This document shows positions 43,166 to 53,883 of a DNA stretch of 64,000 bases, in pieces. The notes under the pieces were generated by a model. It was given only the letters and a program-made list of their open reading frames with translations. It did no database searches and was not told the origin of the DNA. The first letter of the stretch is position 1. The number at the start of each line of letters is the position of its first letter. Source of the DNA: Aquabacterium humicola. GTDB lineage: Bacteria; Pseudomonadota; Gammaproteobacteria; Burkholderiales; Burkholderiaceae_C. The stretch covers positions 248,001-312,000 of the forward strand of contig NZ_JARGNB010000002.1 in NCBI RefSeq assembly GCF_030167915.1, given 5' to 3'. Both the position numbers and the translations under genes were made by a program.

Positions 43166-44870
43166 GCGCCTGCGCCGCCTCCTCGGGCTCGCGCCACAGG
43201 TCCGCCACCGTCGGCACGATCTGCGCCTGGCCGATCTCGTCGGCGAAGCCCGAGCGCTGGATCAGCCCCAGCGGCTGCTCGTTGACGTTGGCCAGCACCA
43301 GCGCGATGTCGCGGCGCTTGAGCGTACGGAAGAGCTGCTGCAGCGCGTCGATGCCGGAGGTGTCGATCGAGATCAGCCGGTGCATCTCCAGCACCACCGC
43401 GCGCGTGCCTTCGGGCACCTGCTGCGGCAGCGACTCGATCTTGCCGACCGCGCCGAAGAACAACGAGCCGAACAGCTCGAAGACGGCGACACCCGGCGGC
43501 AGGTCACCGAAGCGGCTGTGCTCCGGGTGGTGCTGCACGCGGAACAGCTGGCTCATGCGCCAGATGAAGAAGCCGCAGGCCAGCAGCAGGCCGACCTCGA
43601 CCGCCACGGTCAGGTCGAAGACCACCGTCAGCACGAAGGTGCCGACCAGCACCACGCGGTAGGGCAGCAGGAAGTGCTTCAGGCGCGCGAACTCGCGCCA
43701 TTCGCCCATGTTCCAGGCGACGAACAGCAGGATGCCGGACAGCGCCGCCAGCGGCACGTTCAGGGCCAGCGGCGCCGCCACCAGCATGATCGCCAGCAGC
43801 GTCAACGCGTGCACGATGCCCGCCACCGGCGTCGCCGCGCCGGCGCGCACGTTGGTCACCGTGCGGGCGATCGTGCCGGTGGCCGGGATGCCGCCGAAGA
43901 AGGGCGCCACGATGTTGGCGACCCCCTGGGCCATCAGCTCCTGGTTGGGGTCGTGGCGCGCGTGTTCGGGCGCGATGTTGTCGGCCACACGCGCGCACAG
44001 CAGCGACTCGATGGCGCCGAGCAGCGCGATCGTCACGCTGGGGATCACCAGCAGGCGCGCGGTCTCCCAGCTGAACTCCGGCAGCTCGAAGGCCGGCAGC
44101 GACTGCGGAATGCCGCCGAAGCGCGAGCCGATGGTCTCCACGGGCAACTGCAGCGCCCAGGTGGCGAGCGTCGCACCACCGAGCGCGACGACGGTGCCGG
44201 GCAGCCGGGCGGCGGTGACCCGGAGCCGGCCGATCCAGCCCGGGGGCATGACCGGCGGCAGCGCCCAGGCCTTGGGCCACAGCACGACGACCGCCAGGCA
44301 GGCCAGGCCGATGCCCAGCGCGACCGGGTTGATGGAATCGAGGTGGCGGCCGATGGTCGCCAGCTGCGAGAAGAAGTCCGCCGGCATGCGGTCAACCTGC
44401 AGCCCGAGCAGGTCCTTCAGCTGCGACAGCCCGATCAGCACCGCGATGCCGTTGGTGAAGCCGATGACGATGGACACCGGGATGTAGCGCACCAGCACGC
44501 CCAGCTTCAGCCAGCCCAGCAGCAGCAGCAGCACGCCGGCGATGGAGGTGGCGATCAGCAGGTTCGCGAGCCCGTAGCGCTGCACGATGCCGTAGACGAT
44601 CACGATGAACGCACCTGCCGGCCCGCCGATCTGCACCTGCGAGCCGCCCAGCGCGGAGATCAGGAAGCCGGCGATGACCGCGGTGAACAGGCCCTGCTCG
44701 GGCTTCACGCCCGAGGCGATGGCGAAGGCCATGGCGAGCGGCAGGGCGACGATGCCGACCGTCACGCCCGCGCCGAGGTCGGCGAGGAAGGTGGCGCGCG
44801 AATAACCGGCCAGCGCGTCGATCAGGCGCGGGCGGAAGCGATGGAACTGCTGCAACGACGGAAGGGGCAT
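43110..44870 (-). CDS. SulP-family inorganic anion transporter with STAS domain
   Basis: A 586-residue inner-membrane transporter. About 12 helices include the N-terminal SulP mark GVTVGIVALPLAMAFAIASG and the PATGTIARTVTNVRAGA segment. A C-terminal STAS domain (GVAVFELFGSLFFGAVGKIESL, ISIDTSGIDALQQLF) is present. Possible substrates include sulfate, bicarbonate and C4-dicarboxylates; no carbonic anhydrase is adjacent to decide. The phosphoesterase gene lies upstream on the same strand. Confidence 0.92.
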   Translation of the reverse strand: MPLPSLQQFHRFRPRLIDALAGYSRATFLADLGAGVTVGIVALPLAMAFAIASGVKPEQGLFTAVIAGFLISALGGSQVQIGGPAGAFIVIVYGIVQRYGLANLLIATSIAGVLLLLLGWLKLGVLVRYIPVSIVIGFTNGIAVLIGLSQLKDLLGLQVDRMPADFFSQLATIGRHLDSINPVALGIGLACLAVVVLWPKAWALPPVMPPGWIGRLRVTAARLPGTVVALGGATLATWALQLPVETIGSRFGGIPQSLPAFELPEFSWETARLLVIPSVTIALLGAIESLLCARVADNIAPEHARHDPNQELMAQGVANIVAPFFGGIPATGTIARTVTNVRAGAATPVAGIVHALTLLAIMLVAAPLALNVPLAALSGILLFVAWNMGEWREFARLKHFLLPYRVVLVGTFVLTVVFDLTVAVEVGLLLACGFFIWRMSQLFRVQHHPEHSRFGDLPPGVAVFELFGSLFFGAVGKIESLPQQVPEGTRAVVLEMHRLISIDTSGIDALQQLFRTLKRRDIALVLANVNEQPLGLIQRSGFADEIGQAQIVPTVADLWREPEEAAQALRSASPAPSAASAAPPDR

Positions 44871-44914
44871 GCGGGTTCCGGACGGCAGGACGAACGAGAG
44901 GCGTCGTTCTCGCT

Positions 44915-45871
44915 TCAGCGGCGCGGGTCGGGCGACATCGGATTCCAGATCGGCGTGAAGGCGAACGGCGGGTCGGCCTGCGCATTCACCTGCACCTTCA
45001 CCGCGTGCATGCGCGATTCGCCGAAGACCTGCAGCCGCCACAGGTTCGCGATCGGCGCGCCGCGGCGGTTCACGAAGGGCTGGTCGGTCAGGTAGCGGTG
45101 GCTGTCGCCATGCACCAGCAGCACCGGGCGGCCGGCGTCTTCGGCCAGCGGCAGCAGCGTGCGGGTGATGGTGGCCTCGAAGCCGCGGCGCACGCGCGCC
45201 GGGCGGCGTGCATCGGCGCCGTGCAGCACGTCGGCCTGCGTGGCCAGCACGATCGCCTGCGCACCGCGCTGCTGCGCCAGCGCGAAGGTCGCGCGCAGCC
45301 AGGCGGCGTTGGCCGCATCGCGCTCGCCGGCGTCGCTGCGCAGGGCCGGCATCGCATGCGCCGCGTTGTTGTCCGGGCCGACGGTGTGGAAGGTCGCGAA
45401 CAGCACGCCCTCGTGCCACCAGCGCAGGTTCTCGCGCATGCGCTCGAACGCCGGCATCACGTCCGCCTGGCGCTCGACGGCGATCGGGCGTCGCCCCAGC
45501 GACCAGGCTTGCGCGAAGAAGCGGTCGCGCAGCGCGAACAGGCGCTCGATCGGGTCGGCGCCGGTGCGCCCGCAGTCGCTCCAGTCGTTGTCGCCCGGGG
45601 TGAAGACCAGCGCACCGTCGAAGCGCTGGAAGTGATCGAACTGGCGCTGGTACACCTCGTCGGTGCAGGGCGTGTAGCCCTCCTTGAAGTCGCCGACATG
45701 GACGGCGAACGGCGGCTGCTCGGCATTGATCTGCTCGATCAGGCGCCGGTAGGCCGGGCCGGTCATCGCCTCGGCGCCGTAAGGCATGTCGCCGAGCGCG
45801 ACGAAGAAGAAGGGCGCCGCGGCGGCGCCCGTGGCTGCGGCGAGCAGCAGGCCGGCGGCGAGAGGGCGCAT
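44915..45871 (-). CDS. exported metallophosphoesterase
   Basis: A 318-residue calcineurin-like phosphoesterase with a short signal peptide (LAAGLLLAAATGAAAAP). The metal-ligand blocks are FVALGDMPYG, VHVGDFKEG, FTPGDNDWSDC and VHGDSHR. The substrate is unknown. The start used is the ATG after metG's downstream palindrome. It is transcribed toward the SulP gene, 44 bases away, so may be co-expressed. Confidence 0.88.
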   Translation of the reverse strand: MRPLAAGLLLAAATGAAAAPFFFVALGDMPYGAEAMTGPAYRRLIEQINAEQPPFAVHVGDFKEGYTPCTDEVYQRQFDHFQRFDGALVFTPGDNDWSDCGRTGADPIERLFALRDRFFAQAWSLGRRPIAVERQADVMPAFERMRENLRWWHEGVLFATFHTVGPDNNAAHAMPALRSDAGERDAANAAWLRATFALAQQRGAQAIVLATQADVLHGADARRPARVRRGFEATITRTLLPLAEDAGRPVLLVHGDSHRYLTDQPFVNRRGAPIANLWRLQVFGESRMHAVKVQVNAQADPPFAFTPIWNPMSPDPRR

Positions 45872-45900
45872 GAGGGCGCGCACGAAGGGCCGCACCAAAC

Positions 45901-45916
45901 GGCCCGCATGCGGGCC
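45901..45916 (-). terminator. palindrome after metG
   Basis: GGCCCGCATGCGGGCC is a perfect 16-base palindrome 30 bases beyond the metG stop, followed on the minus strand by GTTTGG. The tail is not a clear T run, so termination is possible but weak. Confidence 0.35.
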
Positions 45917-45945
45917 CGCGAGGAGGCCCCGGGGTGGCCCCGCGC

Positions 45946-48027
45946 TCAACGCACCCGCATGCCGGGTGTCGCGCCGGCGTGGGGCTCGAGGATGAAGATG
46001 CCGGGCTGCGCCTTCTCGTCGGCGTGGCTGGCGGCGAGCACCATGCCCTGGCTGAGCCCGAACTTCATCTTGCGCGGCGCGAGGTTCGCCACCACCACCG
46101 TGTACTTGCCGACGAGGTCCTGCGGCGAATAGGCGCTCTTGATGCCCGAGAACACCTGGCGCAGCTCGGGTTCGCCGACGTCCAGCGTCAGCTTCAGCAG
46201 CTTCGAGCTGCCCTCGACGGCGCTGGCGTCGACGATCTTCGCGATCCGCAGGTCGACCTTCGCGAAGTCCTCGATGCCGATCTCCGGCGCCAGCGCTTCG
46301 CCACCGGGCAGCTGGGCCGCCTCGGCGGCCGGTGCGGCCGCGTCCGGCGTGCCGGCGGGCGGCTCGAACAGCGCCTCGAGCCGGGCCGCGTCGACCCGCT
46401 GCATCAGGTGCTTGTACTCGCCGATCACATGGCTGCCGAGCGAACGCGACGCGTCGCTGAACTGCATCGCCGGAACCTTCAGGAACCCCTCGACCTTCGC
46501 TGCCAGCGCCGGCAGGATCGGCTTCAGGTAGATCGTCAGCACGCGGAAGGCCTCGATGCACACCGAGCAGACGTCGTGCAGCGCAGCGGCCTGCTCGGGC
46601 TGCTTGGCCAGCTCCCACGGCTTGTGCTGGTCGACGTACTCGTTGACGCGGTCGGCCAGCATCATGATCTCGCGCACCGCCTTGCCGAATTCGCGTTCCT
46701 CGTAGAGCTGCTCCACCGTCGCGCGGTGCGCGCGCAGGCCGTCGAGCAGCGCGCGGCCCTCGACGCCCAGGTCGGCCGACAGCCGGCCGCCGAAGCGCTT
46801 GGTCAGGAAGCCGGCGGCGCGGCTGGCGATGTTGATGTACTTGCCGATCAGGTCCGAATTGACGCGGGCGACGAAGTCGTCGGGGTTGAAGTCGATGTCC
46901 TCGACGCGCGCATTGAGCTTGGCGGCGATGTAGTAGCGCAGCCATTCGGCGTCGAGCCCGAGCTCGAGGTAGCGCAGCGGGCTGATGCCGGTGCCGCGGC
47001 TCTTGCTCATCTTCTCGCCGCTGACGGTGATGAAGCCGTGCACGAAGACCCAGTTCGGCACCTTGCGGCCGCTGAAGTGCAGCATCGCCGGCCAGAAGAG
47101 GGTGTGGAAGTAGACGATGTCCTTGCCGATGAAGTGCACCTGCTCGACGGCCGGATCGGCGAGGTAGGCCTCCATGTCCTGCCCGCGCTTGTTGAACAGG
47201 TTGGCCAGCGAGGCCAGGTAGCCCACCGGCGCATCGAGCCAGACGTAGAAGTACTTGCCCGGCGCGTCGGGGATCTCGATGCCGAAGTAGGGCGCATCGC
47301 GGCTGATGTCCCAGTCGCCCAGGCCGCCCGAGACGACGCCGTTGGCGTCCTCGGTCTTCGTGAACCATTCGCGGATCTTGTTGCCGACCTCGGGCTGCAG
47401 CTTGCCGTCCTGCGTCCACTGCTCGAGGAAGGCGATGCAGCGCGGGTCGGACAGGCGGAAGAAGTAGTGCTCGCTCGACTTGCGTACCGGCGTCGCGCCG
47501 GACAGCGCCGAGAACGGGTTCTTCAGGTCGGTGGGCGCATACACGGCGCCGCAGTTCTCGCAGGAATCGCCGTACTGGTCCTTCGCGCCGCACTTCGGGC
47601 ACTCGCCCTTGATGTAGCGGTCGGGCAGGAACATGCCCTTGACCGGGTCGAAGAACTGCTCGATCGGGCGCACGTCGATCAGCTCGTTCTTGCGCAGGCC
47701 GAGGTAGATCTCGCGCGCCAGGCGGTGGTTCTCCGGCCCGTCGGTCGAGTGCCAGTTGTCGAAGGCGATGTGGAAGCCCTGCAGGTACTGCGGCCGGCCG
47801 GCAGCGATGTCGGCGACGAACTGCTGCGGCGTCTTGCCCGCCTTCTCGGCGGCGATCATGATCGGCGCGCCGTGCGCGTCGTCGGCGCAGACGAAGTTGA
47901 CCTCGGCACCGCGCATGCGCTGCGCCCGCACCCAGGTGTCGGCCTGGATGTACTCCATCATGTGGCCGATGTGGAAGGCTGCGTTGGCGTAGGGCAGGGC
48001 CGTGGTGACGAAGAGCTTGCGGGTCAT
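45946..48027 (-). CDS. metG: methionine-tRNA ligase
   Basis: A 693-residue class I synthetase. The HIGH motif is in [15 protein letters not shown], the zinc knuckle in [18 protein letters not shown], and [10 protein letters not shown] is the KMSKS loop. The C-terminal EMAP II-like tRNA-binding domain starts at [19 protein letters not shown], giving a homodimeric MetRS of the E. coli type. Confidence 0.97.
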   Translation of the reverse strand: MTRKLFVTTALPYANAAFHIGHMMEYIQADTWVRAQRMRGAEVNFVCADDAHGAPIMIAAEKAGKTPQQFVADIAAGRPQYLQGFHIAFDNWHSTDGPENHRLAREIYLGLRKNELIDVRPIEQFFDPVKGMFLPDRYIKGECPKCGAKDQYGDSCENCGAVYAPTDLKNPFSALSGATPVRKSSEHYFFRLSDPRCIAFLEQWTQDGKLQPEVGNKIREWFTKTEDANGVVSGGLGDWDISRDAPYFGIEIPDAPGKYFYVWLDAPVGYLASLANLFNKRGQDMEAYLADPAVEQVHFIGKDIVYFHTLFWPAMLHFSGRKVPNWVFVHGFITVSGEKMSKSRGTGISPLRYLELGLDAEWLRYYIAAKLNARVEDIDFNPDDFVARVNSDLIGKYINIASRAAGFLTKRFGGRLSADLGVEGRALLDGLRAHRATVEQLYEEREFGKAVREIMMLADRVNEYVDQHKPWELAKQPEQAAALHDVCSVCIEAFRVLTIYLKPILPALAAKVEGFLKVPAMQFSDASRSLGSHVIGEYKHLMQRVDAARLEALFEPPAGTPDAAAPAAEAAQLPGGEALAPEIGIEDFAKVDLRIAKIVDASAVEGSSKLLKLTLDVGEPELRQVFSGIKSAYSPQDLVGKYTVVVANLAPRKMKFGLSQGMVLAASHADEKAQPGIFILEPHAGATPGMRVR

Positions 48028-48096
48028 GGGGGCATCCCGGGGAGACGAGGGGCGATTTTAGGCGGCCGCCCTGCACGCGCACCTAAGATCGTCGGC

Positions 48097-48534
48097 ATGA
48101 CACAGCCCCCGTTCCAGTTGCAGCATCTCGACCACCTCGTGCTGCGCGTGGTGGACCTCGACGCCATGGAGCGTTTCTACTGCGACGTGCTCGGCTGCAC
48201 GGTCGAGAAGCGCCAGGAGAAGATCGGCCTCGTGCAGCTGCGTGCCGGCAGCGCCTTGATCGACCTGGTGCCGGTGACCGGCCAGCTCGGCCGCGCCGGC
48301 GGCGCCGCGCCGGGCCGCGAAGGCCGCAACCTCGACCACTTCTGCCTGCGCATCGATGTCTACGACGAGGCCCGGCTGCGCGACTGGCTCGGCCGCTGCG
48401 GCGTCGCGGTGGGCGAGGTCGGCTCGCGCAACGGCGCCGAGGGCGAGGGGCCGTCGATGTACCTGCGAGACCCCGAGGGCAACGGCATCGAGCTGAAGGG
48501 CGACCCATGGCCCGGCGGCAAGGCTCCGGACTAA
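48097..48534 (+). CDS. VOC/glyoxalase-family protein
   Basis: A 145-residue vicinal-oxygen-chelate fold protein: LQHLDHLVLRVVDLDAMERFYCDVLG, NLDHFCLRID and SMYLRDPEGNGIELKG give the metal-binding His/Glu pattern. The reaction could be glyoxalase, dioxygenase or resistance-type; not resolvable from sequence. It is divergent from metG, with about 70 bases between starts. Confidence 0.88.
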   Translation: MTQPPFQLQHLDHLVLRVVDLDAMERFYCDVLGCTVEKRQEKIGLVQLRAGSALIDLVPVTGQLGRAGGAAPGREGRNLDHFCLRIDVYDEARLRDWLGRCGVAVGEVGSRNGAEGEGPSMYLRDPEGNGIELKGDPWPGGKAPD

Positions 48535-48672
48535 CCCGGTTCCTGTCCCGGGCGCGACGCGGGACGATGGTCCCGTGCGCCTAGCATCGCCCGCACGCGT
48601 GGTGCTGCCGTCCCGAGCGTGCTTCGGCGCGGGCCCGGCGCGGTGATTCCGGTGACCCTCAGGAGACAAGCG

Positions 48673-49644
48673 ATGACGAGCAGACGCATGCTGGTGGCCG
48701 CGGCCGCCTTGGTGGCGGCACTGGCGCCGGCGGGCAGCGCGCTGGCCCAGGCCTGGCCGACGGCGAAGCCGATCACGATGATCGTGCCCTGGCCGCCCGG
48801 CGGCTCGACCGACCGCCACCTGCGCACGCTGGCCGAGATCGCGTCGAAGCACATCGGCCAGCAGATCGTCATCGAGAACAAGCCCGGCGCCGGCGGCACG
48901 CTGGGCCCGTCGACGATGGCGCTCACCGCCAAGCCCGACGGCTACACGATCGCGCAGTTCCCGATGGGCATGCTGCGCATCCCGCACATGCAGAAGGTGC
49001 CCTGGCACCCGCTGAACGACTTCAGCTTCATCATCGGCGTGTCGGGCTACACCTTCGGCTTCACGGTGAAGGCCGATTCGCCGTACAAGACCTTCAACGA
49101 CTACATCGAGGCCGCGCGCAAGGCGCCGAACAAGGTCGACTACGGCTCCACCGGCGTCGGCACCTCGCCGCACCTGCTGATGGAGGAGATCGCGGCGAAC
49201 GCCAAGGTGCAGCTGACGCACGTGCCGTTCAGGGGCAATGCCGACCTGCAGCAAGCGCTGCTCGGCGGCCACGTGCAGGCGCAGAGCGATGCCACGGGCT
49301 GGGACAAGTTCGTCGACGGCGGCCAGATGCGGCTGCTGGTCACCTTCGGTGAGCAGCGCACCAAGCGCTGGCCGGAGGTGCCGACGGCCAAGGAGCTCGG
49401 CTACGGCGTGGTCTCCTCGTCGCCCTACGGCCTCGTCGGCCCGAAGGGCATGGACCCGGCGGTGACGAAGGCGCTGCACGACGCCTTCAAGAAGGCGCTC
49501 GACGACCCGAAGCACATGGAGGTGCTGGGCCAGCTGAACCAGGAGGTCTGGTACCGCAGCGGCGAGGACTACGCGGCCTGGGCGCGCGAGGTCTACGCGA
49601 AGGACAAGGCGCTCATCGAGCGCCTCGGCCTCGGTGCGAAGTAG
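48673..49644 (+). CDS. Bug-family tripartite tricarboxylate transporter substrate-binding protein
   Basis: A 323-residue periplasmic solute receptor with a signal peptide ending GSALAQA. The family segments VPWPPGGSTDRHLR, IVIENKPGAGGTLGP and THVPFRGNADLQQALLGGHV are present. AGGAG stands before the ATG. No TctA/TctB membrane genes are nearby, which is usual for the many orphan Bug proteins of Burkholderiales. Ligand unknown. Confidence 0.93.
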   Translation: MTSRRMLVAAAALVAALAPAGSALAQAWPTAKPITMIVPWPPGGSTDRHLRTLAEIASKHIGQQIVIENKPGAGGTLGPSTMALTAKPDGYTIAQFPMGMLRIPHMQKVPWHPLNDFSFIIGVSGYTFGFTVKADSPYKTFNDYIEAARKAPNKVDYGSTGVGTSPHLLMEEIAANAKVQLTHVPFRGNADLQQALLGGHVQAQSDATGWDKFVDGGQMRLLVTFGEQRTKRWPEVPTAKELGYGVVSSSPYGLVGPKGMDPAVTKALHDAFKKALDDPKHMEVLGQLNQEVWYRSGEDYAAWAREVYAKDKALIERLGLGAK

Positions 49645-49659
49645 CGCGGCGCCGTCGCC

Positions 49660-50025
49660 TCAGGCCCGCACGGCCTCGACGTTGTTGCCGTCGGGGTCGA
49701 TCAGGAAGGCCGCGTAATAACTTTCGGAGTACGCGGGGCGCGGCCCGGGCGCGCCGTTGTCGCGGCCACCCTCGCGCAGCCCGGCGGCATGGAAGGCCTG
49801 CACCGCCTCGGGCGTCTTCGCGCTGAACGCGACGTGGCAGCCGGTCAGCCGCGGAAAGTCATGCAGGTGCAGCCACAGCGACGGCGCACCCGGTGGCCCG
49901 AAGCCGGCGTAGTCGTCGCCGCGCGGCCCGGCGACGAAGCCCAGCGGCGCGAGCACCGCTTCGTAGAAGCGGCAGCTCGCCGCGAGGTCGTGGACACGCA
50001 ATCCGACGTGGTCGAACATGGACAT
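49660..50025 (-). CDS. VOC/glyoxalase-family protein
   Basis: A 121-residue VOC-fold protein with FDHVGLRVHDLAASCRFYEAVLAPLG at the start, GCHVAFSAKTPEAV in the middle and AAFLIDPDGNNVEAV at the end. Function unassigned. It lies 47 bases downstream of an AraC-family regulator gene in the same direction and may be its target. Confidence 0.88.
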   Translation of the reverse strand: MSMFDHVGLRVHDLAASCRFYEAVLAPLGFVAGPRGDDYAGFGPPGAPSLWLHLHDFPRLTGCHVAFSAKTPEAVQAFHAAGLREGGRDNGAPGPRPAYSESYYAAFLIDPDGNNVEAVRA

Positions 50026-50072
50026 GGTGTGGCATCCAAAGTGGTTGAAGCCGGCCCATGCTGCCGGCCGCG

Positions 50073-50933
50073 TCAGGGGCCGGCTTGGAAAATCTTGCGC
50101 TTCGGGCCCTCCGCGCCCTTCTTCCGCACCCTGTCGCGGAAGGCCCCGGGTGACAGCCCGGCCGCACGCTTGAAGCTGCGCGTGAAGTTCGACAGGTCGG
50201 CGAAGCCGACGGCATAGGCCACGTCCGTCACCGGCTGCTCCGGCGCCTCCGCCAGCCGCCGCGCCGCATGGCGAATGCGGGCCCGCAGCAGCGCCTGGTG
50301 CGGCGTGACGCCGATCACCCGCGTGAACAGGCGCAGGAAGTGGAAGGGGCTGGTCGCCTGCTGCGCGGCGATGCGGTCGAGGTCCAGGTCCTCAGCGGCA
50401 TGGGCCTCGATCCACAGCGCCGCATCGACAGCGCGGCGGCGGTCGCGCGCGCTAGGCGCATCGGCATCGGCCACGAGGTCGCGGCCGCCTGCCAGCTGCG
50501 CGAAGCGGGCGGCGAACATCAGCCCGACCTCGTCGACACCCAGGTCGCTGCGCCCGCTGGCCGCGGCCTGCGCCAGTTCGCCCAGCACGACCAGCTCGGG
50601 CAGCGGCGGCAGCGCGCCGCTGCGCCAGGCCTCGCCGCGGCCGCCGAGCTGCTTGACGAACTCCGGCGCGAGGTGGAAGGCCAGGCACTCGTCGCCGCCG
50701 GCATGGTGTTCGTGCGTGCAGGTGAACTCGTCGCCCGGATGGCCGACCAGCACCGACCCCGCGACCAGTTCGTGCGTGCGCCCGCGCGTACGGCAGCCGA
50801 AGCTGCCGGCGCGCACGTACGAAACCGAGGCCGTCTCGTGCGCTTCGGCGTACGGCCGGTCCAGCGGGCCGTGCGTGCAGCGGTAGTCGATCACGTGCAG
50901 CGCGCGGTTGCGGGCAAGGGCGTGGATGTGCAT
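50073..50933 (-). CDS. AraC-family transcriptional regulator
   Basis: A 286-residue activator. The C-terminal 100 residues hold two helix-turn-helix units, with the conserved second one in [22 protein letters not shown]. The N-terminal cupin-like region ([26 protein letters not shown]) would bind an effector. The VOC gene follows on the same strand. Confidence 0.92.
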   Translation of the reverse strand: MHIHALARNRALHVIDYRCTHGPLDRPYAEAHETASVSYVRAGSFGCRTRGRTHELVAGSVLVGHPGDEFTCTHEHHAGGDECLAFHLAPEFVKQLGGRGEAWRSGALPPLPELVVLGELAQAAASGRSDLGVDEVGLMFAARFAQLAGGRDLVADADAPSARDRRRAVDAALWIEAHAAEDLDLDRIAAQQATSPFHFLRLFTRVIGVTPHQALLRARIRHAARRLAEAPEQPVTDVAYAVGFADLSNFTRSFKRAAGLSPGAFRDRVRKKGAEGPKRKIFQAGP

Positions 50934-51067
50934 CGCGGACGGACCGGGCGTCGGTGGCAGAGCGCGATGCTACGGCGGCCGCGGCCTGACGCGGCCTTGA
51001 CCCGGCGCAAGACGCGTCGGCGGGCTCCCCGCTAGCCTGCCGGGTTCCGATCGATCAGCCTGCACCC

Positions 51068-51601
51068 ATGCCTGCCCTGACCTGGACCGAGACGCTGCGC
51101 CTGCAGCAACCGCAGATGGACCGCACGCACGAGGAGTTCGTCGCGCTGCTGGCGGACGTGCGGACCCGCCTGGGGCCGCCGCCGGTGGCGGACGCGCCGG
51201 CGGACACCCTGCCGGCGGATGCCACGGCGGCGGTGGCCACGGCGGCGGTGGCCGCCTTCGAGCGCCTGCTCGCGCACACCGTCGAGCACTTCGCGCAGGA
51301 GGACCGCTGGATGCAGGCCACCGGCTTCGCGCCCGAGAACTGCCACAGCCGCCAGCACGCGCTGGTGCTGCAGGTGATGCACGAGGCGTTGCGGCTGGCG
51401 CGCGACGAGGGCCGCGGCGAGGCGATGGCGATCCTGGTCGACGAACTGGGCACCTGGTTCCCGCAGCACGCCAGCATGATGGATGCGGGCCTGGCGCAGC
51501 AGATGGTCGCGCTCGGCTTCGATCCCGAGACGGGCACCTGCCGGCAGCCGCTGCCGGAGGCCGCGATCCGTCATTGCGGCGGCGGCGGTTGCGGCGGCTG
51601 A
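51068..51601 (+). CDS. bacteriohemerythrin-like protein with glycine/cysteine tail
   Basis: A 177-residue four-helix diiron protein. The ligand pattern is visible in QMDRTHEEFVALL, AHTVEHFAQEDRWM, CHSRQHALVLQVMHE and WFPQHASMMD. A loop insertion of about 20 residues (PADTLPADATAAVATAAVAA) separates helices A and B. The C-terminus ends in HCGGGGCGG, unusual for the family and possibly a second metal or redox site. It may bind O2 or sense it. Confidence 0.88.
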   Translation: MPALTWTETLRLQQPQMDRTHEEFVALLADVRTRLGPPPVADAPADTLPADATAAVATAAVAAFERLLAHTVEHFAQEDRWMQATGFAPENCHSRQHALVLQVMHEALRLARDEGRGEAMAILVDELGTWFPQHASMMDAGLAQQMVALGFDPETGTCRQPLPEAAIRHCGGGGCGG

Positions 51602-51743
51602 AGGCGACGGGAGGCCGCGATCGGCCTGCACGCGCGCAAATACGGTGACGGACGACCCATTTTTATCGCTTCGGTCCGCTGACCCGCGGCCGACAATGAG
51701 TTCAGTCCTCCCCGAATCCGCCTACGACGCTCGACCCACGCCC

Positions 51744-52049
51744 ATGACCAAGCCCCGCGCCAAGGCCCTCGCCTTCTCCCCCACCGGCAGCCTGCTGGCC
51801 TCGGTGGCCGCCGGCCTCGTGTTCGGCCGCGTCGTGATGGGCCTGGCCGCCCGCCACCATGGCTCGACGGCCGGCCTGGTCGTCTCGCTGGTCTTCTTGA
51901 TCGCCGCGACGATGTCGGTCACCTTGTTCCTGGTGCACTGGCATGCGCAGCACCGCCGCACCGAGCCGGCGCCGATCCAGGCCTGGGTGGTCGCGCTGGG
52001 GGCAGGCCTGCTGGCCTCCATGCACCTCGACGGCATGCTGACCGGCTGA
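51744..52049 (+). CDS. small membrane protein of unknown function
   Basis: A 101-residue protein with two or three hydrophobic segments (SVAAGLVFGRVVMGLA, LVVSLVFLIAATMSVTLFLVHW). I do not recognise the family. No ribosome binding site is seen at this ATG; the in-frame ATG at 51696 is an alternative. A strong terminator follows 21 bases after the stop. Confidence 0.6.
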   Translation: MTKPRAKALAFSPTGSLLASVAAGLVFGRVVMGLAARHHGSTAGLVVSLVFLIAATMSVTLFLVHWHAQHRRTEPAPIQAWVVALGAGLLASMHLDGMLTG

Positions 52050-52070
52050 TCGACTGGTTCCCTGCATGAC

Positions 52071-52096
52071 AAAAGCGGCCCGCGGGCCGCTTTTTT
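52071..52096. terminator. bidirectional rho-independent terminator
   Basis: AAAAGCGGCC, CGCGGGCCGC and TTTTTT form a perfect stem with a T run on the plus strand and a mirror one on the minus strand, serving both the small membrane protein gene and the chemoreceptor gene. Confidence 0.92.
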
Positions 52097-52131
52097 CGTG
52101 GGGTCGCGGCGCTCGCGCGCCGCGCGTGGCG

Positions 52132-53685
52132 TCAGACCTGGAACACCGCCACCGCGTGCGTCAGCTTGCGGGCCTGCTGGTTCAGGCTCTCGGCCGCGGC
52201 CGCGCTCTCCTCGACGAGCGCGGCGTTCTGCTGCGTCATCTGGTCGAGCTGCTGGACGGCGGTGCCGACCTGGCCGATGCCGCCGCTCTGCTCGACGCTG
52301 GCGCCGCTGATCTCCGTGATCAGCGCGCTGACGCGCTGCACCTGCTCGACGATGCCTTCCATCGAGCGGCCGGCGTCTCCGACCAGGCGCGTGCCGGCCT
52401 CGACCTTGTCGACGCTGGCGCCGATCAGGCCCTTGATCTCGCGCGCGGCCTGGGCGCTGCGTTGCGCGAGGCCGCGCACTTCGGCGGCTACCACCGCGAA
52501 GCCGCGGCCGTGCTCGCCGGCGCGTGCCGCTTCGACCGCGGCGTTCAGCGCGAGGATGTTGGTCTGGAAGGCGATGCCGTCGATCACGCCGATGATGTCG
52601 GCGATCTTCTTCGAGCTGTCGCTGATCTCGGCCATCGTCGCGATCACGCTGCCGACGACGCTGCCGCCCTCGGCGGCCGCGTTGCAGGCCTGGCCGGCCA
52701 GCAGACTGGCCTCGCGGGCGGTGTCGACGTTGGTGCGCACGGTCGCGGTGATCTGCTCCATCGCCGCCGCGGTCTGCTGCAGGCTGGAGGCCTGCTCCTC
52801 GGTGCGCTGGCTCAGGTCGGCATTGCCCGTGGCGATCTGCGACGCGCCGGTGGCGATCGAGTCGGACGACTGGCGCACCTGGCCGACGATCTGCTGCAGG
52901 CTGTCGTTCATGCGCTTGAGCGCGGCGAGCAGCTGGCCGGTCTCGTCGTGGCGGTCGACCTCGATCTGCGCGCGCAGGTCGCCGGAGGCAACGCGCTCGG
53001 AGATCGACACGGCCGCCTGGATCGGGCGGGTGATCGAGCGCGTCACGGCCCAGCAGCACAGCGTGGCGAACAGCAGGCCGGCCGCGGCCAGGCCGATCTG
53101 CAGCGCGTTGGCCTGCATGCGCACGGCGCCGATCGCCTCCATCGCATGGCTGGCGCGGTCCATCGCGCGGGTGGCCATCGCGTCGCTGGCGGTTTCCATC
53201 GCGTGGGTGAACGGCTTGACCTTGCCGAGCTCGGCATTGGCCATCTGCGGCGTCGTCAGCTGGCCGGCCTTCATCTGCGCGGCCGTGGCCTCGAAGCCGG
53301 CGGCGTACGACTTCAGGCCCTGGGCCATCTCGTCGAGGGCCTTGGTGTCGTCGGCCGCCACCGCCAGCGTGCGCGCCTTGGTGATCGTGGCGTCGAGCTT
53401 GCGCCGCACGTCGGCCCACTTCTTCAGGTAACCCTCGAGCTTGTCCATCTCGGTCAGGTTGATCAGCGCGTCCTTCTCGAAGCGCCGCGACTGCAGCACG
53501 AGGTTCTGGATCTCCGAGGCATGCTGCGCCAGCGCGACGTCGCTCGTCAGCACGCGCTCGCTGGTGCCGTACAAGGTGTTCAGGCCCCAGAGGCCGGACA
53601 AGGCGACCGCGATGGTCATCAGCAGCACGCCGCCGAGCACGAGCGCGAGCCGTGCGCCGATGCGCAGGTTCGAGAAAGTCTTCAT
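52132..53685 (-). CDS. methyl-accepting chemotaxis protein
   Basis: A 517-residue transmembrane chemoreceptor. A first helix ([23 protein letters not shown]) and a four-helix-bundle ligand domain precede a second helix near residue 195, a HAMP domain, and a signalling domain with the conserved hairpin tip [20 protein letters not shown]. The ligand is unknown; no CheA/CheW genes are nearby. Confidence 0.95.
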   Translation of the reverse strand: MKTFSNLRIGARLALVLGGVLLMTIAVALSGLWGLNTLYGTSERVLTSDVALAQHASEIQNLVLQSRRFEKDALINLTEMDKLEGYLKKWADVRRKLDATITKARTLAVAADDTKALDEMAQGLKSYAAGFEATAAQMKAGQLTTPQMANAELGKVKPFTHAMETASDAMATRAMDRASHAMEAIGAVRMQANALQIGLAAAGLLFATLCCWAVTRSITRPIQAAVSISERVASGDLRAQIEVDRHDETGQLLAALKRMNDSLQQIVGQVRQSSDSIATGASQIATGNADLSQRTEEQASSLQQTAAAMEQITATVRTNVDTAREASLLAGQACNAAAEGGSVVGSVIATMAEISDSSKKIADIIGVIDGIAFQTNILALNAAVEAARAGEHGRGFAVVAAEVRGLAQRSAQAAREIKGLIGASVDKVEAGTRLVGDAGRSMEGIVEQVQRVSALITEISGASVEQSGGIGQVGTAVQQLDQMTQQNAALVEESAAAAESLNQQARKLTHAVAVFQV

Positions 53686-53883
53686 GAGTGAATCTACAAG
53701 AGGGCGCGCCGTGAACGACGCGGGTACTGCGGGAGGGTGGAACTGCCGGAAGGAACTGCCGGATAGCCGTGAGGGGAACTCTAGAGCGGCTTGACTCAGG
53801 ACAAACCCGACAGCAGCGGCGGCTTCACCCGCCAGTTCGCGTGACGGCGGTTTCGGAGTGTTTATTGCCGATTTCCGCGGCGT

